Source of the DNA: Australimonas brisbanensis
Lineage (GTDB): Bacteria; Chloroflexota; Dehalococcoidia; Lucifugimonadales; Australimonadaceae
Assembly (NCBI GenBank): GCA_038147155.1
Contig: JAYQTA010000007.1
Span: 68,950 to 132,949, forward strand
Direction: 5' to 3'
DNA: 64,000 nucleotides
A program made the position numbers and the translations under genes. Every line of letters begins with the position of its first letter. The first letter of the stretch is position 1. Of the stretch, positions 50,382-59,439 are shown one piece after another. A model generated the notes under the pieces. The model was not told the DNA's origin, did not search any database, and saw nothing but the letters and a program-made list of their open reading frames with translations.

Positions 50382-53306
50382 CTAGCGCAGGGCGTCAGCC
50401 AGGTACTCCACCACGTGGCGCGGGCGCTTGGAGGTGAAGTGGTCGATCTGCTGGCGGCACGAGACGCCGGAGACGGCCACCGGCACGCCCTGCTTCTCCT
50501 CGGCCTCGATGGCCGGGAAGAGGCGCAGCGCCCCCATCGCCTGGGAGATGTCGTAGTGCTCCGCCTCGAAGCCGAAGGTGCCCGCCATGCCGCAGCAGCC
50601 GGAGTCGATGAGTTCGGGGGTGAACCCGGCCAGGCGCAGCGCGCCCAGGGTGGGGTCGGTGCCCACGATGGCCTTCTGGTGGCAGTGCCCGTGCACCTGG
50701 AGCGGGGCCTCGGCGCTCTTGAACACTGCCTTCACGGCCTCCGGCTCCTCCTTGGCCAGGCGCGCCAGCAGTTCGTCCAGCATCAGCGCCTGAGAGGCGA
50801 CGGCCTTGGAGGCGTCATCGCGCAGCAGTTCGGGGTACTCGTCCCGCAGCGTCAGCAGGCAGGAGGGCTCCGTGCCCACGATGAGGGTGCCCGCTTGAGC
50901 GTGGGGGGCCAGGGCGTCCACGTTGATGCGCGCCCAGACGGCGGCCTTGTCCAGCTGGCCCTTGGAGATGAGCGGTCGCCCGCAGCACGTCTTCTGGGTC
51001 TCCAGCTTCACCCGGTAGCCCAGCGCCTCGAGGATGCGCACCGCGGCCTGCCCCGTCTCCGGGTGCATCGTCTCGGTGAAGGTGTCGTGGAAGTAGACCA
51101 CCTCCCCGCGCGCCCCGCTGGTCTGGGGCTTGTGAGCCTTGAACCAGGAGGAGAACGACCGGGCCGCCAGCTTGGGCAGCGGGCGCCGGGAGGAGATGCC
51201 CAACAATCGCTCTGCCAGCAGGCGGGTGGGCGGCAGGGCGTTCACGGCGTTGACGATGGGGGCGGCCTTCTGGCCCCAGCGGGCCAAAGTGGCGATGTTG
51301 CCGAAGAGGCGGGCCCGCAGGGGCACCCCGTGCTCCTGGTGATACTTGGTGAGCACCTCGGATTTGAGCTTGGCCATGTCCACGTTGGAGGGGCACTCGG
51401 CCTTGCACGCCTTGCACTCGATGCACAGGTCCAGCGTCTTGTAGAGGCGCTCGCCCGACAGCTCCTTGGCGGGCAGCTTGCCGCTGACCACCATGCGCAG
51501 CATGTTAGCGCGCCCGCGGGTGGAGTGCTCCTCCTCGCGGGTGACCATGTAGGAGGGGCACATGGTCCCGTCCATGCGCCGGCACGCCCCCTGGCCGTTG
51601 CACGCCTCGATGTGGCGGGCGAAGCCGCCGTCCTCGGTGAAGTCCAGGTAGGTGTGGACGTCGATGTTGCGCGTGGCGGGGCCGATGCGCAGGTTCTCAC
51701 GGATACCCGGCGTCTCGATGATCTTGCCGGGGTTCATGGTGCCCTCGGGGTCGTAGACCGACTTGAGCTCCTTGAACGCCTGGTAGAGCTCGGAGCCGAA
51801 CATCTTCTCCGTGAACACGCCACGGATGATGCCGTCGCCGTGCTCGCCGGTCAGGGACCCGCCGAACTCGTGAACCAGGTCGGCGATCTGCTCGGCGATG
51901 GAGACCATCTTCTCCAGCCCCGCCTCCTCCTTCATGTTCACCACGGGGCGGATGTGCAGACAGCCGGTGGAGGCGTGCCCGTAGTAGGCGGCCTCGGTGT
52001 CGTGGGCCGCCACGATCTCCTCGAAGCGGCGCACATACTCCGGCAGCTTCTCCGGGGAGACGGCGGTGTCCTCCACGTAGGGGAGGGGCTTGGCGTCGCC
52101 CTTGAGGGCCATGGCCAGCCCCAACCCCGCCTCGCGCAGGGAGTACCAGTAGCGCTGCTCGCGCGGGTCGGTGGTGGTGATGGTGGCATACCCCAGGCGC
52201 CGGTGCTCTAGGTCTGCCTTGAGCGCCGCCAGCTTGCCGCGCACCTCGGCCTCGCTGGTGCCGTAGAACTCCACGAACAGCAGGTCGGAGGGGCGTCCCT
52301 CCAGGAAGGAGAGCAGGTGCCGGTAGCCATCGTTCTCCGCGCAGTTGCGCAGGATCATCTCGCCCACCAGCTCAACGGCCGAGGGCTCGTGATCCAGGAT
52401 GGGCACCGAGGCCTCCATCGCCTCCACCAGGGAGTTGAAGTGCACCGTGGCCAGGCCCTTGAAGGTGGGCACCGGCACCAGGTTCACCTTGGCCTCGGTC
52501 ACGGCCACCAGCGTGCCCTCCGAACCCACCACCATGCGGGTGAGGTTCATGGGGCCGTCGTTCATGAAGTCGTCCAGGTTGTAGCCCATCACCCGGCGCA
52601 GGATGCGCGGGAACCGGCGGATGATCTCCTCCCGGTGCTCGGTAGCGATGCGCCGCGTCTCCCGGTAGATAGCCCCCTCCAGCCCCCCCAGCGAGAGCTT
52701 GGTCTCCAGCGCCTCGCCCCCCGTGGGCGCGAAGTGCGCGCGGCTCCCGTCGGAGAGAACGGCGTTCACCTCAAGGATGTGATCCAGGGTCTTGCCGTAG
52801 ATCACCGAGTGCGCGCCGCACGAGTTGTTGCCGATACCCCCGCCCACGGTGGCGCGGGCCGAGGTGACCGGGTCGGGCCCGTACATCAGCCCCAGGTGGC
52901 GCACGGCGGCGGAGAGGTGGTTGTTGACGATGCCGGGCTGCACGCGCGCCCAGCGCTCCTCCTTGTTCACCTCCAGCACGTTGCGCATGTACTTGGAGAA
53001 GTCCAGGACGATGGCGTGGTTGCACGTCTGCCCCGCCAGCCCCGTGCCGCCGCCGCGCGGCATCACCGGCACGCCGTGCTCGCGGGCGATGCGGATCGCC
53101 GCCTCCACGTCGTCGGCGGAGCGCGGCACCACCACGCCCACGGGCACCATCTGGTACATGGAGGCGTCGGTGGCGTACATCAGCCGGTTGTAGTGGTCCA
53201 TCCGCACCTCGGCCGAGGTCTGCTTGCGCAGCTTCTCGGCGATGGCGGCGACCTCGCTGTCGCTGATGGTGGCGCCCTTGCGGGCCGTCTCGTAGAGGAG
53301 GGGCAT
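50382..53306 (-). CDS. FAD-linked D-2-hydroxyacid dehydrogenase fused to an Fe-S/CCG domain protein
   Basis: 974 residues. N-terminal FAD-binding type 4 domain (PRGGGTGLAGQTCNHAIVLD; GGGIGNNSCGAHSVIYGKT), then the FAD oxidase C-terminal domain (VVGSEGTLVAVTEA, GEHGDGIIRG). Two ferredoxin-like sites follow, the second being LCIECKACKAECPSN; then two CCG heterodisulfide-reductase-type domains (KTCCGRPLIS and DSGCCGMAGTFG). This is a GlcD/GlcF-type fusion like E. coli YdiJ. It probably oxidises D-lactate, D-2-hydroxyglutarate or glycolate and feeds electrons to the membrane. Substrate not determined. Confidence 0.9.
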   Translation of the reverse strand: MPLLYETARKGATISDSEVAAIAEKLRKQTSAEVRMDHYNRLMYATDASMYQMVPVGVVVPRSADDVEAAIRIAREHGVPVMPRGGGTGLAGQTCNHAIVLDFSKYMRNVLEVNKEERWARVQPGIVNNHLSAAVRHLGLMYGPDPVTSARATVGGGIGNNSCGAHSVIYGKTLDHILEVNAVLSDGSRAHFAPTGGEALETKLSLGGLEGAIYRETRRIATEHREEIIRRFPRILRRVMGYNLDDFMNDGPMNLTRMVVGSEGTLVAVTEAKVNLVPVPTFKGLATVHFNSLVEAMEASVPILDHEPSAVELVGEMILRNCAENDGYRHLLSFLEGRPSDLLFVEFYGTSEAEVRGKLAALKADLEHRRLGYATITTTDPREQRYWYSLREAGLGLAMALKGDAKPLPYVEDTAVSPEKLPEYVRRFEEIVAAHDTEAAYYGHASTGCLHIRPVVNMKEEAGLEKMVSIAEQIADLVHEFGGSLTGEHGDGIIRGVFTEKMFGSELYQAFKELKSVYDPEGTMNPGKIIETPGIRENLRIGPATRNIDVHTYLDFTEDGGFARHIEACNGQGACRRMDGTMCPSYMVTREEEHSTRGRANMLRMVVSGKLPAKELSGERLYKTLDLCIECKACKAECPSNVDMAKLKSEVLTKYHQEHGVPLRARLFGNIATLARWGQKAAPIVNAVNALPPTRLLAERLLGISSRRPLPKLAARSFSSWFKAHKPQTSGARGEVVYFHDTFTETMHPETGQAAVRILEALGYRVKLETQKTCCGRPLISKGQLDKAAVWARINVDALAPHAQAGTLIVGTEPSCLLTLRDEYPELLRDDASKAVASQALMLDELLARLAKEEPEAVKAVFKSAEAPLQVHGHCHQKAIVGTDPTLGALRLAGFTPELIDSGCCGMAGTFGFEAEHYDISQAMGALRLFPAIEAEEKQGVPVAVSGVSCRQQIDHFTSKRPRHVVEYLADALR

Positions 53307-53420
53307 AGTTCAACTCCCTGGCACTGCTTGGGCGCTGCTCGGACCGCGCGCGCACCCGCAGATGCTAGCCCACGGGCGCGGTGAGCGGAAGTGCAGGCCC
53401 GCTGGCGCACCCGCGTCACC

Positions 53421-53449
53421 TTGACACCCCCGCACCCCCTGCGTAGCGT
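53421..53449 (+). promoter_or_regulatory. Promoter of the BlaI-like gene
   Basis: TTGACA (53421-53426), 17 nt, TAGCGT (53444-53449). Confidence 0.65.
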
Positions 53450-53488
53450 GCTGGCCGGGCCGCAGGCCCACGAACAGGGAGGGGAACG

Positions 53489-53974
53489 GTGGCAGCGAAC
53501 GGGCCGGGAGCGGCGGGCGCACGACGGGTGCCGGGCACCCTGGGCGCGCTGGAGGCCGCCATCATGGACGCCCTCTGGAACGCGCCGGGCGCCTGCTCGG
53601 TGCAGGAGGTGTGCGAGCGCCTGGGCCCCGGTCACCACTACAAGACGGTGATGACCGTCCTGAACCGCCTGGTGGAGAAGGAGCTGCTCTCCCGCGAGCT
53701 GGACGGGCGCGCCTACCGCTACCTGCCTGCCCTGACGCGCGGGGGTTTCCTGCGCGATGCCGCCGCCGGGCTGGTGGATGCCTACATGGAGGCCTACGGC
53801 CCTGCCGCCGCAGACGTGCTGGCCGAGGCGGTGGCTGATGCCGGTGGGGCCGTCCCCCACGCGGACCCCGCGCCGGAGCCACCCGCGCGCCAGGGCACGA
53901 ACCCGGTGGTGATGCTGCTCCTGGCGGCACTGGTGCTGGAGACGCTGCTGCTGGCGGCCCGTGGGCGCCGCTAG
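53489..53974 (+). CDS. BlaI/MecI-type transcriptional regulator with C-terminal membrane helix
   Basis: 161 residues from GTG 53489, with AGGGAGGGGAACG upstream. The winged helix matches BlaI: LEAAIMDALWNAPGACSVQE, then HHYKTVMTVLNRLVEKELL and RAYRYLPALTRGGFLRDA. The C-terminus ends in a hydrophobic helix (NPVVMLLLAALVLETLLLAA), which ordinary BlaI lacks and which would anchor it to the membrane. No BlaR1-type sensor protease gene is next to it. The end overlaps the possible GTG start of rsmG. Confidence 0.82.
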   Translation: MAANGPGAAGARRVPGTLGALEAAIMDALWNAPGACSVQEVCERLGPGHHYKTVMTVLNRLVEKELLSRELDGRAYRYLPALTRGGFLRDAAAGLVDAYMEAYGPAAADVLAEAVADAGGAVPHADPAPEPPARQGTNPVVMLLLAALVLETLLLAARGRR

Positions 53975-53978
53975 CACC

Positions 53979-54725
53979 ATGACCGTGGGTGATGAGACGG
54001 CCCAACTGGCCGCCGGTGCGGAGCGCATGGGCGTGGCCCTGGCGCCCGCACAGCGCGACGCGCTGCTGATTTACCTGGAGGGGATGCGCGCGCGGAACGA
54101 GCGCGCTGGCCTCACCTCCCCCGCAGCCCTGGCCGACGCCGTGCGTGTCCACCTGCTGGACTCCCTCGCCCTGGTGCCCGTGCTGACCCGCCACGCACCG
54201 GATGCGCGCACCCTGGCAGACGTGGGCACCGGCGCAGGCCTGCCCGGACTGGTGCTCGCCGTCGCGCTGCCGGAGCTGTCCGTGAGCCTGCTGGAGTCCA
54301 TCGGCAAGAAGGCGGCGTTCCTGCACTGGGCCGTCGAAGCGCTGGGCCTGACGGACCGCGTGCGGGTGCTGGAGAGGCGCGCCGAGGAGGCGGGGCGCGA
54401 GCGGGCGCTGCGCGAGGCCTTCGATGTGGCGAGTGCGCGGGCGCTGGGCCCCCTGCCGGTGGTGGCGGAGCTCACCCTGCCCCTGGTGCGGGTGGGCGGC
54501 GTCCTCATCGCCCCGCGCGGGGTGGACGGGGCGGCGGAGGCTGCCGCGGTAGCCCCCGCGCTGGAGGCGCTGGGCGCGCGCCTGGTGGGGGTTGAGCCCG
54601 CCAGCCCCGAGGGCGGACGCGAGCGGGCGACGGTGGTCATCGCGGCCAAGGTGCGGCCCACCCCCGCGCGCTACCCGCGCCGAGTGGGGGTGCCCGCCAA
54701 GGAGCCGCTGGGGGGGCGGGCATGA
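53979..54725 (+). CDS. rsmG: 16S rRNA (guanine527-N7)-methyltransferase
   Basis: 248 residues from ATG 53979; a GTG at 53961 would overlap the previous gene. The SAM site is ADVGTGAGLPGLVLA near 80-94, followed by VSLLESIGKKAAFLHWAVEA. It methylates G527 of 16S rRNA. The stop overlaps the next ATG (ATGA). Confidence 0.92.
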   Translation: MTVGDETAQLAAGAERMGVALAPAQRDALLIYLEGMRARNERAGLTSPAALADAVRVHLLDSLALVPVLTRHAPDARTLADVGTGAGLPGLVLAVALPELSVSLLESIGKKAAFLHWAVEALGLTDRVRVLERRAEEAGRERALREAFDVASARALGPLPVVAELTLPLVRVGGVLIAPRGVDGAAEAAAVAPALEALGARLVGVEPASPEGGRERATVVIAAKVRPTPARYPRRVGVPAKEPLGGRA

Positions 54726-55744
54726 GAGGCAAGGAGCGTTCCGGGAACCCGCCGCCGTCGCTGCGCCGCCAGCTCCTCTCGCCACAGACCGCCCTCTCCC
54801 TGGTGGCCCTGGCCGGGCTGGTGGCGCTGCTGGTGTGGCGGTTCGACATCGCCTGGTCGGCCACCTACGACGCGGTGCGCCACCTGGACCCGCGCTGGTA
54901 CCTGGCCGCCGTGGCCGTCCACTACGTCACGTTCGTCTTCCGGGGCGCGCGCTGGCGGGTGCTGCTGGGCAACGCCACCCGCTCCGATGAGCACCCGCCC
55001 CGGCTCCCCTCAGCGCTGGGCGCGGGTTACATCATCCTCATCTCTTGGTTCGCCAATTCGGTCACCTGGTTCCGCATGGGCGATGCCTACCGTGCCTACG
55101 CCTACACCCAGGACTCGGGCCTGGCCTTCACCCGCTCCATGGGGGTGGTGCTGGCCGACCGGCTGGTGGACCTGGTGGTGGTGATCGTCCTCATGGGCGC
55201 GGGGATGGGGGTGCTGGTGGCCGGAGGGCAGGTGCACCCCCCACTGCTGCTGGTGCTGATGGGCGGCGCGCTGCTGGGCGCGGTGGCGGTGGGGCTGGCG
55301 GGCATGGTGCTGGCCAAGCGCTGGGTCGCCCCCCGGCTGCCCGCCAGGGTGGGCGAGGTCTATCATCGGTTCCACGACGCGACGCTGGGCTCCCTGCGGC
55401 GCATCCCCCTGGTGCTGGCGCTGGGGGTGGCGGGCTGGCTGTGCGAGGCGGGGCGCCTGGCGCTGGTGATCCAGGCCGTGGGCGTGAACGTTGCGCTGGG
55501 GCTGGTGCTGTTCGTCCCCATGGCCAACGGGCTGCTCACGGCGGTGCCGCTGACGCCGGGCGGGCTGGGCGTGGTGGAGACGGGCGTCTCCGGCCTGCTG
55601 CGGCTGGAGCTGGCCGTGGAGCTGGCCATCGCGGTGGCGCTGGTGGACCGCACCATCAGCTACCTGTCCGTGGTGCTGGCGGGCGGGGTCGCCTTCGCCG
55701 TGCGTCAATTGAGGCTGGCGCGCAGGAACCTGCGCGGCGTCTGA
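54722..55744 (+). CDS. Flippase-like integral membrane protein (lysylphosphatidylglycerol synthase TM region)
   Basis: 340 residues with about eight helices. Blocks typical of the UPF0104/AglD family: YVTFVFRGARWRVLLG, the GYIILISWFANSVTWFRMGD region, MGVVLADRLVDLVVVIVL, and LTPGGLGVVETGVSGLL near the end. Proteins of this fold move or modify lipids across the membrane, and no catalytic synthase domain is attached. Coupled to rsmG by a 4-nt overlap. Confidence 0.82.
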   Translation: MRGKERSGNPPPSLRRQLLSPQTALSLVALAGLVALLVWRFDIAWSATYDAVRHLDPRWYLAAVAVHYVTFVFRGARWRVLLGNATRSDEHPPRLPSALGAGYIILISWFANSVTWFRMGDAYRAYAYTQDSGLAFTRSMGVVLADRLVDLVVVIVLMGAGMGVLVAGGQVHPPLLLVLMGGALLGAVAVGLAGMVLAKRWVAPRLPARVGEVYHRFHDATLGSLRRIPLVLALGVAGWLCEAGRLALVIQAVGVNVALGLVLFVPMANGLLTAVPLTPGGLGVVETGVSGLLRLELAVELAIAVALVDRTISYLSVVLAGGVAFAVRQLRLARRNLRGV

Positions 55745-55768
55745 ACCGTAGTGAATTGAGGAGGAGCG

Positions 55769-56545
55769 ATGATCACCAATCCCGCTAAGGCCAAGCTGAA
55801 GGCCGGTGAGCCCCTGGTGGGCGTGTTCGTCAGCGTGGAGTCGCCCGCCACCGTGGAGATCCTGGCACTGGCCGGGGTGGACTACATCATGGTGGACGGG
55901 GAGCACACCCCGGTGACGCCGTGGGAGGCCGTCTCGCTCTTCCGGGCGGCGGACGCGCAGGGCGTCTCGGCCTTCGCCCGCATCGGCGAGAACTCCCAGC
56001 AGGTCATCGCCAAGTTCATGGACGCCGGGTGCGCGGGCGTGATGATGCCCATGGTCAACTCCGGCGCCGACGCCAAGCGCGTGGTGGACGCGGTGAAGTA
56101 CCCGCCGCTGGGGCGTCGCGGCCTGGCGGGCGTGCGCGCCAACGACTGGGGCATGGGCATGGGCATGGGCGAGTACGTGGCCGAGGCCAACGAGCGCTCC
56201 ATGGTCATGGTGCAGATCGAGACCAACGAGGGCATCGCCAACGCCGACGAGATCATCAACACCCCCGGCGTCGATGCCGTGTTCCTGGGCCCCTCGGACC
56301 TGTCCGTCGCCTTCGGCGTGCCAGGCCAGACCAAGCACCCCAAGGTGCTGGAGGCCATCGAGTCGCTCACCAAGCGCATCAACGCCAAGGGCCTGGCTGC
56401 CGGGACCATCGCGCGCGACCCCGCCGAGTACGCCTACTGGCGCGATAGGGGCGTGCAGATATTGATGACCGGCGCCAATGCGTTCCTGGCCTCCGCCGCG
56501 AAGGCCTACATCGAAGGCGCGCGCGCCTACGAGGAGGGGCGCTGA
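55769..56545 (+). CDS. HpcH/HpaI family class II aldolase
   Basis: 258 residues, with GAGGAGGAGCG before the ATG. TIM-barrel family features: DYIMVDGEHTPVTP, FARIGENSQQVIAKFMDAG, the metal ligands in VQIETNEGIANADEI and the later FLGPSDLSVAFG. These enzymes cleave 2-keto-3-deoxy sugar acids or 4-hydroxy-2-oxoacids to pyruvate and an aldehyde. The aldehyde may pass to the reductase encoded next, whose ATG overlaps the stop by one base. Confidence 0.9.
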   Translation: MITNPAKAKLKAGEPLVGVFVSVESPATVEILALAGVDYIMVDGEHTPVTPWEAVSLFRAADAQGVSAFARIGENSQQVIAKFMDAGCAGVMMPMVNSGADAKRVVDAVKYPPLGRRGLAGVRANDWGMGMGMGEYVAEANERSMVMVQIETNEGIANADEIINTPGVDAVFLGPSDLSVAFGVPGQTKHPKVLEAIESLTKRINAKGLAAGTIARDPAEYAYWRDRGVQILMTGANAFLASAAKAYIEGARAYEEGR

Positions 56546-57468
56546 TGACCCAGAAAGCCAGCATACCAGCGAACCAGCGCGAGACGGTCGGCGTGGTGGG
56601 CACGGGCATCATGGGCGCCCCCATGGCCCGCAACCTGGCCAAGGCCGGGTTCAGCGTCATCGCCTACAACCGCACCCGCGCCCGCGCCGAGGCCCTGGCC
56701 GCCGACGAAGTGCGCGTGGCCGACTCCATCGCGCAGGTGGGGCGCGAGGCGTCCGTGGTCATCACCATGGTGCCGGACACCCCCGACGTGCTGGAGGTGG
56801 TGGAGGGGCCAGGCGGCCTTGCGGAGAGCATGGCCCGCGGCTCCCTGCTCATCGACATGTCCACCATCTCCCCCGCGCATACGCGCGCACTGGCCGGACG
56901 GCTGGAGGCCAAGGGGATCGCCCTGCTGGACGCGCCCGTCTCCGGCGGGAGTTGGGGCGCCCAGCAGGGCACCCTCGCCATCATGGTGGGGGGGGCGCCG
57001 GAGGCGTTCACGCGGGCCATGCCGGTGTTCGAGGCCATGGGCAAGACCATCACCCACCTGGGCCCCTCCGGGGCGGGTCAGACCACCAAGCTGGTGAACC
57101 AGATCCTGGTGGCGGGCACCTGCTCCGCCGTGGCCGAGGCGCTGGTGTTCGCCGCGGCCAACGGGGCCGACCTGCTCAAGACCATCGAAGCCGTGGCGGG
57201 CGGGGCCGCCGGCTCCTGGCAGCTGTCCAACCTGGGCCCGCGCATGGCCAAGGGCGACTTCGCCCCCGGCTTCATGGTCAAACTCCAGCAGAAGGACCTG
57301 CGCCTGGTGAGCGAGGCCGCCCAGGAGGCCCACGTGCCCCTGCTGGTGGCAGGCATCGCCCGCCAGTACTACACCGCGCTGGAGGCTGCGGGGCTGGGTG
57401 AAGAAGGCACCCAGGCCGTGGTCAAGGCCGTGGAGAAGCTGGCAGGCGTGGAGGCCCGTCAGCGCTGA
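56545..57468 (+). CDS. NAD(P)-dependent beta-hydroxyacid dehydrogenase (GarR/tartronate semialdehyde reductase-like)
   Basis: 307 residues. Rossmann motif GVVGTGIMGAPMARNLAKAG, substrate motif DAPVSGGSWGAQQGTLAIMV, catalytic Lys in GQTTKLVNQIL, cofactor-end block FAPGFMVKLQQKDLRL. It reduces small semialdehydes such as tartronate semialdehyde, or oxidises 3-hydroxyacids. Together with the aldolase this fits a sugar-acid (glucarate/galactarate-like) route, as in the E. coli garL-garR pair. Confidence 0.9.
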   Translation: MTQKASIPANQRETVGVVGTGIMGAPMARNLAKAGFSVIAYNRTRARAEALAADEVRVADSIAQVGREASVVITMVPDTPDVLEVVEGPGGLAESMARGSLLIDMSTISPAHTRALAGRLEAKGIALLDAPVSGGSWGAQQGTLAIMVGGAPEAFTRAMPVFEAMGKTITHLGPSGAGQTTKLVNQILVAGTCSAVAEALVFAAANGADLLKTIEAVAGGAAGSWQLSNLGPRMAKGDFAPGFMVKLQQKDLRLVSEAAQEAHVPLLVAGIARQYYTALEAAGLGEEGTQAVVKAVEKLAGVEARQR

Positions 57469-57776
57469 TGAGCCTCAGCCCCACGCTCTCCGTCTCGCCC
57501 CAGGTACGCCACTACGCGCTCGTCATCCTGGTGTTCGGGCTCACCGGCTCCGCCGCCGCCGCCCTCTCGCGGCTGCTGCTCAACGGGCTGTCCGGCATGG
57601 ACGGGAGCCTGTGGTCGGGCGGGTGGGGGTACCGGGCCGCGTACCTGGCGCTCATCCCCCCCTCCTACTCCGTGATGCTGGTGGCCATCGGCACCCTGTT
57701 CGGCAAGCACCACTACTTCCGCCGCCGCGCCCTGCGGGTGTGGGGCTGGCTGCCAGGACTGCGCCGCTTCCGCTAG
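57468..57776 (+). CDS. Small membrane protein (DUF6787-like)
   Basis: 102 residues, with two strong helices (HYALVILVFGLTGSAAAALS and YLALIPPSYSVMLVAIGTLFG), and a basic tail (FRRRALRVWGW). The pattern matches small uncharacterised membrane proteins of the DUF6787 type. ATG overlaps the reductase stop by one base. Ends convergent with the next gene. Confidence 0.7.
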   Translation: MSLSPTLSVSPQVRHYALVILVFGLTGSAAAALSRLLLNGLSGMDGSLWSGGWGYRAAYLALIPPSYSVMLVAIGTLFGKHHYFRRRALRVWGWLPGLRRFR

Positions 57777-58099
57777 CGCCCTTGCGCGCGGGCGCGATCC
57801 ACGGCGCGCGTGGCATGACCGGGGTGGTGGTGGGGGCCGTCGGCCAGGGCGCGGGAGACGGGGTTCTTCACCGCGGCCATGGTGGGCTTGGCGAACACCA
57901 GCAGGATGCCGATGCCGTCCAGTGAGGTGGCGAAGCCCTCCTCGGGCAGCCGTTGGGCGGCCAAGGCCAGCGTGTCCAACGCCTGGCGGGCCAGGTCGGT
58001 GGCGCTGTGCTCCTGGTCGGCGGCGATGGCGGCGATGCGCTCGGCGATGACCGGGTCAGCCAGCGGGTTCGCAGCGCCGTCGTCGGGGGTCATGGTCAT
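57773..58099 (-). CDS. Hypothetical protein (108 aa)
   Basis: 108 residues with an alpha-helical first half (PVIAERIAAIAADQEHSATD) and a short central stretch TSLDGIGILLVFAKPTMAAV. A His-rich patch GPHHHPGHATR lies near the end. No family recognised. It overlaps the convergent small membrane protein gene by 4 nt. Confidence 0.5.
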   Translation of the reverse strand: MTMTPDDGAANPLADPVIAERIAAIAADQEHSATDLARQALDTLALAAQRLPEEGFATSLDGIGILLVFAKPTMAAVKNPVSRALADGPHHHPGHATRAVDRARAQGR

Positions 58100-58171
58100 C
58101 GCACGCTCCGGGTCGGGGCTGGCGGCAGTCTATCCAAGGCGGCGAGCCCTGCTCCAGCGTTCGCCTCGCCG

Positions 58172-58753
58172 TTAGCAGCGCGCTGCCAGCAGCAGGGCGT
58201 TGCGCGTCTCGCTCACCAGCGGGTGCACCAGTTCGCCCCTATCGACGTGCTGGCGCAGCGCCCCGTCCAGGAAGGCGCGCACACCGTCATCCAGGCTGCG
58301 GGCGGCGGCCTCCCGCACCTTGCCCTGGAAGGGGTACGCGCGCGCCTTGTGGGGGTCGAGTTTGTCAGCGATGAACAGCACCTGCCCCAGCGGGGCCAGG
58401 TCCGGGTGCGCCGTGGTGTGCCAGCGCACCCCCTCCAGTGCATCGCCCGCGCCCAGCGAGCCCTCGGCGGCCAGCCAGCCCGCGCCCACCGGCCCGTGCA
58501 GCAGCACCGGCACCGCCCGTTCCACGGCGTTGGGGCGGATGCCCAACCGGGCCGCCTCCGCCAGCAGCTGGGGGCCGGGGATGTGGCGGGCCACATCGTG
58601 CGCGGCGGCGGCCAGGTCAGCGGTGTCCGGGTCGAGGCCGTGGGCAGCGGCCAGCTCACGGGCGATGCCCCGCACCCGCTCCACGTGCGCGGCCAGGCCA
58701 GCGGGCAGGCCGGCGAGGCGCTGGGCCAGCGTGGGGGGCAACGTGAGCGCCAC
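58172..58753 (-). CDS. HD-domain hydrolase (YqeK-like)
   Basis: 193 residues. HD motif AAAAHDVARHIPG near residue 50, with later metal ligands in LLHGPVGAGWLA, RWHTTAHPDLAPLGQVL and FIADKLDPHKAR, the order seen in YqeK diadenosine tetraphosphatases. It may hydrolyse Ap4A-type nucleotides. Start GTG 58753 lies six bases after the HIT gene stop; the two hydrolases act on similar substrates. Confidence 0.8.
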   Translation of the reverse strand: MALTLPPTLAQRLAGLPAGLAAHVERVRGIARELAAAHGLDPDTADLAAAAHDVARHIPGPQLLAEAARLGIRPNAVERAVPVLLHGPVGAGWLAAEGSLGAGDALEGVRWHTTAHPDLAPLGQVLFIADKLDPHKARAYPFQGKVREAAARSLDDGVRAFLDGALRQHVDRGELVHPLVSETRNALLLAARC

Positions 58754-58759
58754 GGGCGG

Positions 58760-59101
58760 CTAGCCCATGCCTCCCAGGCGCTTACCGCCCAGGATGTGCA
58801 GGTGGAAGTGCGGCACCTCCTGGCCCGCGTCGGCGCCCTGGTTGGCCACCAGCCGGTAGGAGCCCACGCCCGCCGCCGCGGCGATGGCCCCCGCCGCCTC
58901 CAGGCACGCCGCAGCAGCAGCGCGCGCCTCGGCACTCTCGTCCGCTAGCGCGCCCACGTGCGCGTGCGGTATCACCAGCAGGTGCGTGGGGGCCTTGGGG
59001 TTGATGTCGCGGATCGCGAACACCGTCCCGTCGTCGTGGAGCTTGTCGGCGGGGATATCGCCCCGGCCGATGCGGCAGAAGATGCAGTCCGCCGTGGCCA
59101 C
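58760..59101 (-). CDS. HIT family protein
   Basis: 113 residues from GTG 59101. DCIFCRIGRGDIPADKL at the start and the histidine triad HFHLH near the end (QEVPHFHLHILGGKRLGGMG). Hydrolyses nucleotide-phosphoramidate or dinucleoside polyphosphate bonds. Packed between an AsnC-like gene and the HD gene. Confidence 0.93.
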   Translation of the reverse strand: MATADCIFCRIGRGDIPADKLHDDGTVFAIRDINPKAPTHLLVIPHAHVGALADESAEARAAAAACLEAAGAIAAAAGVGSYRLVANQGADAGQEVPHFHLHILGGKRLGGMG

Positions 59102-59103
59102 GG

Positions 59104-59349
59104 CTACTCCGGCGTGCCCACGGCCAGGCAGGTCACGGTGCGGACGATGCCGGGGATGGTGTGGACGGAGGAGGTGACGGTGTCACCCACCGAGGCCAGG
59201 TCGTTGGCCTCCACCACGGTGATGATGTCGTAGGGGCCGGTGACCACGTCCACCGAACTCACCCCGTTCACGGCGTGCAGCGCGGCGACCACGTCCTTGG
59301 TCTTGCCCACCGCCGTCTCGATCAGCACGAACGCCTTGGTCGTCGCCAT
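59104..59349 (-). CDS. Stand-alone Lrp/AsnC ligand-binding (RAM) domain protein
   Basis: 81 residues from ATG 59349, with GGAGAGGGAGCG upstream. It has the RAM fold sequence AFVLIETAVGKTKDVVAALH, then GPYDIITVVEANDLASVGD and HTIPGIVRTVTCLAV. The DNA-binding helix-turn-helix of Lrp is absent. Such single-domain proteins form ring-shaped oligomers that bind amino acids; they may modify a full-length Lrp elsewhere. Confidence 0.88.
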   Translation of the reverse strand: MATTKAFVLIETAVGKTKDVVAALHAVNGVSSVDVVTGPYDIITVVEANDLASVGDTVTSSVHTIPGIVRTVTCLAVGTPE

Positions 59350-59439
59350 GATGCGCTCCCTCTCCTGTGCCACCGGTATCGCCCTCCCCGGGCGGCGGCA
59401 CCGCGATTCTAAGGGCGCGGGCGTGGGCGTTCAACGCAG

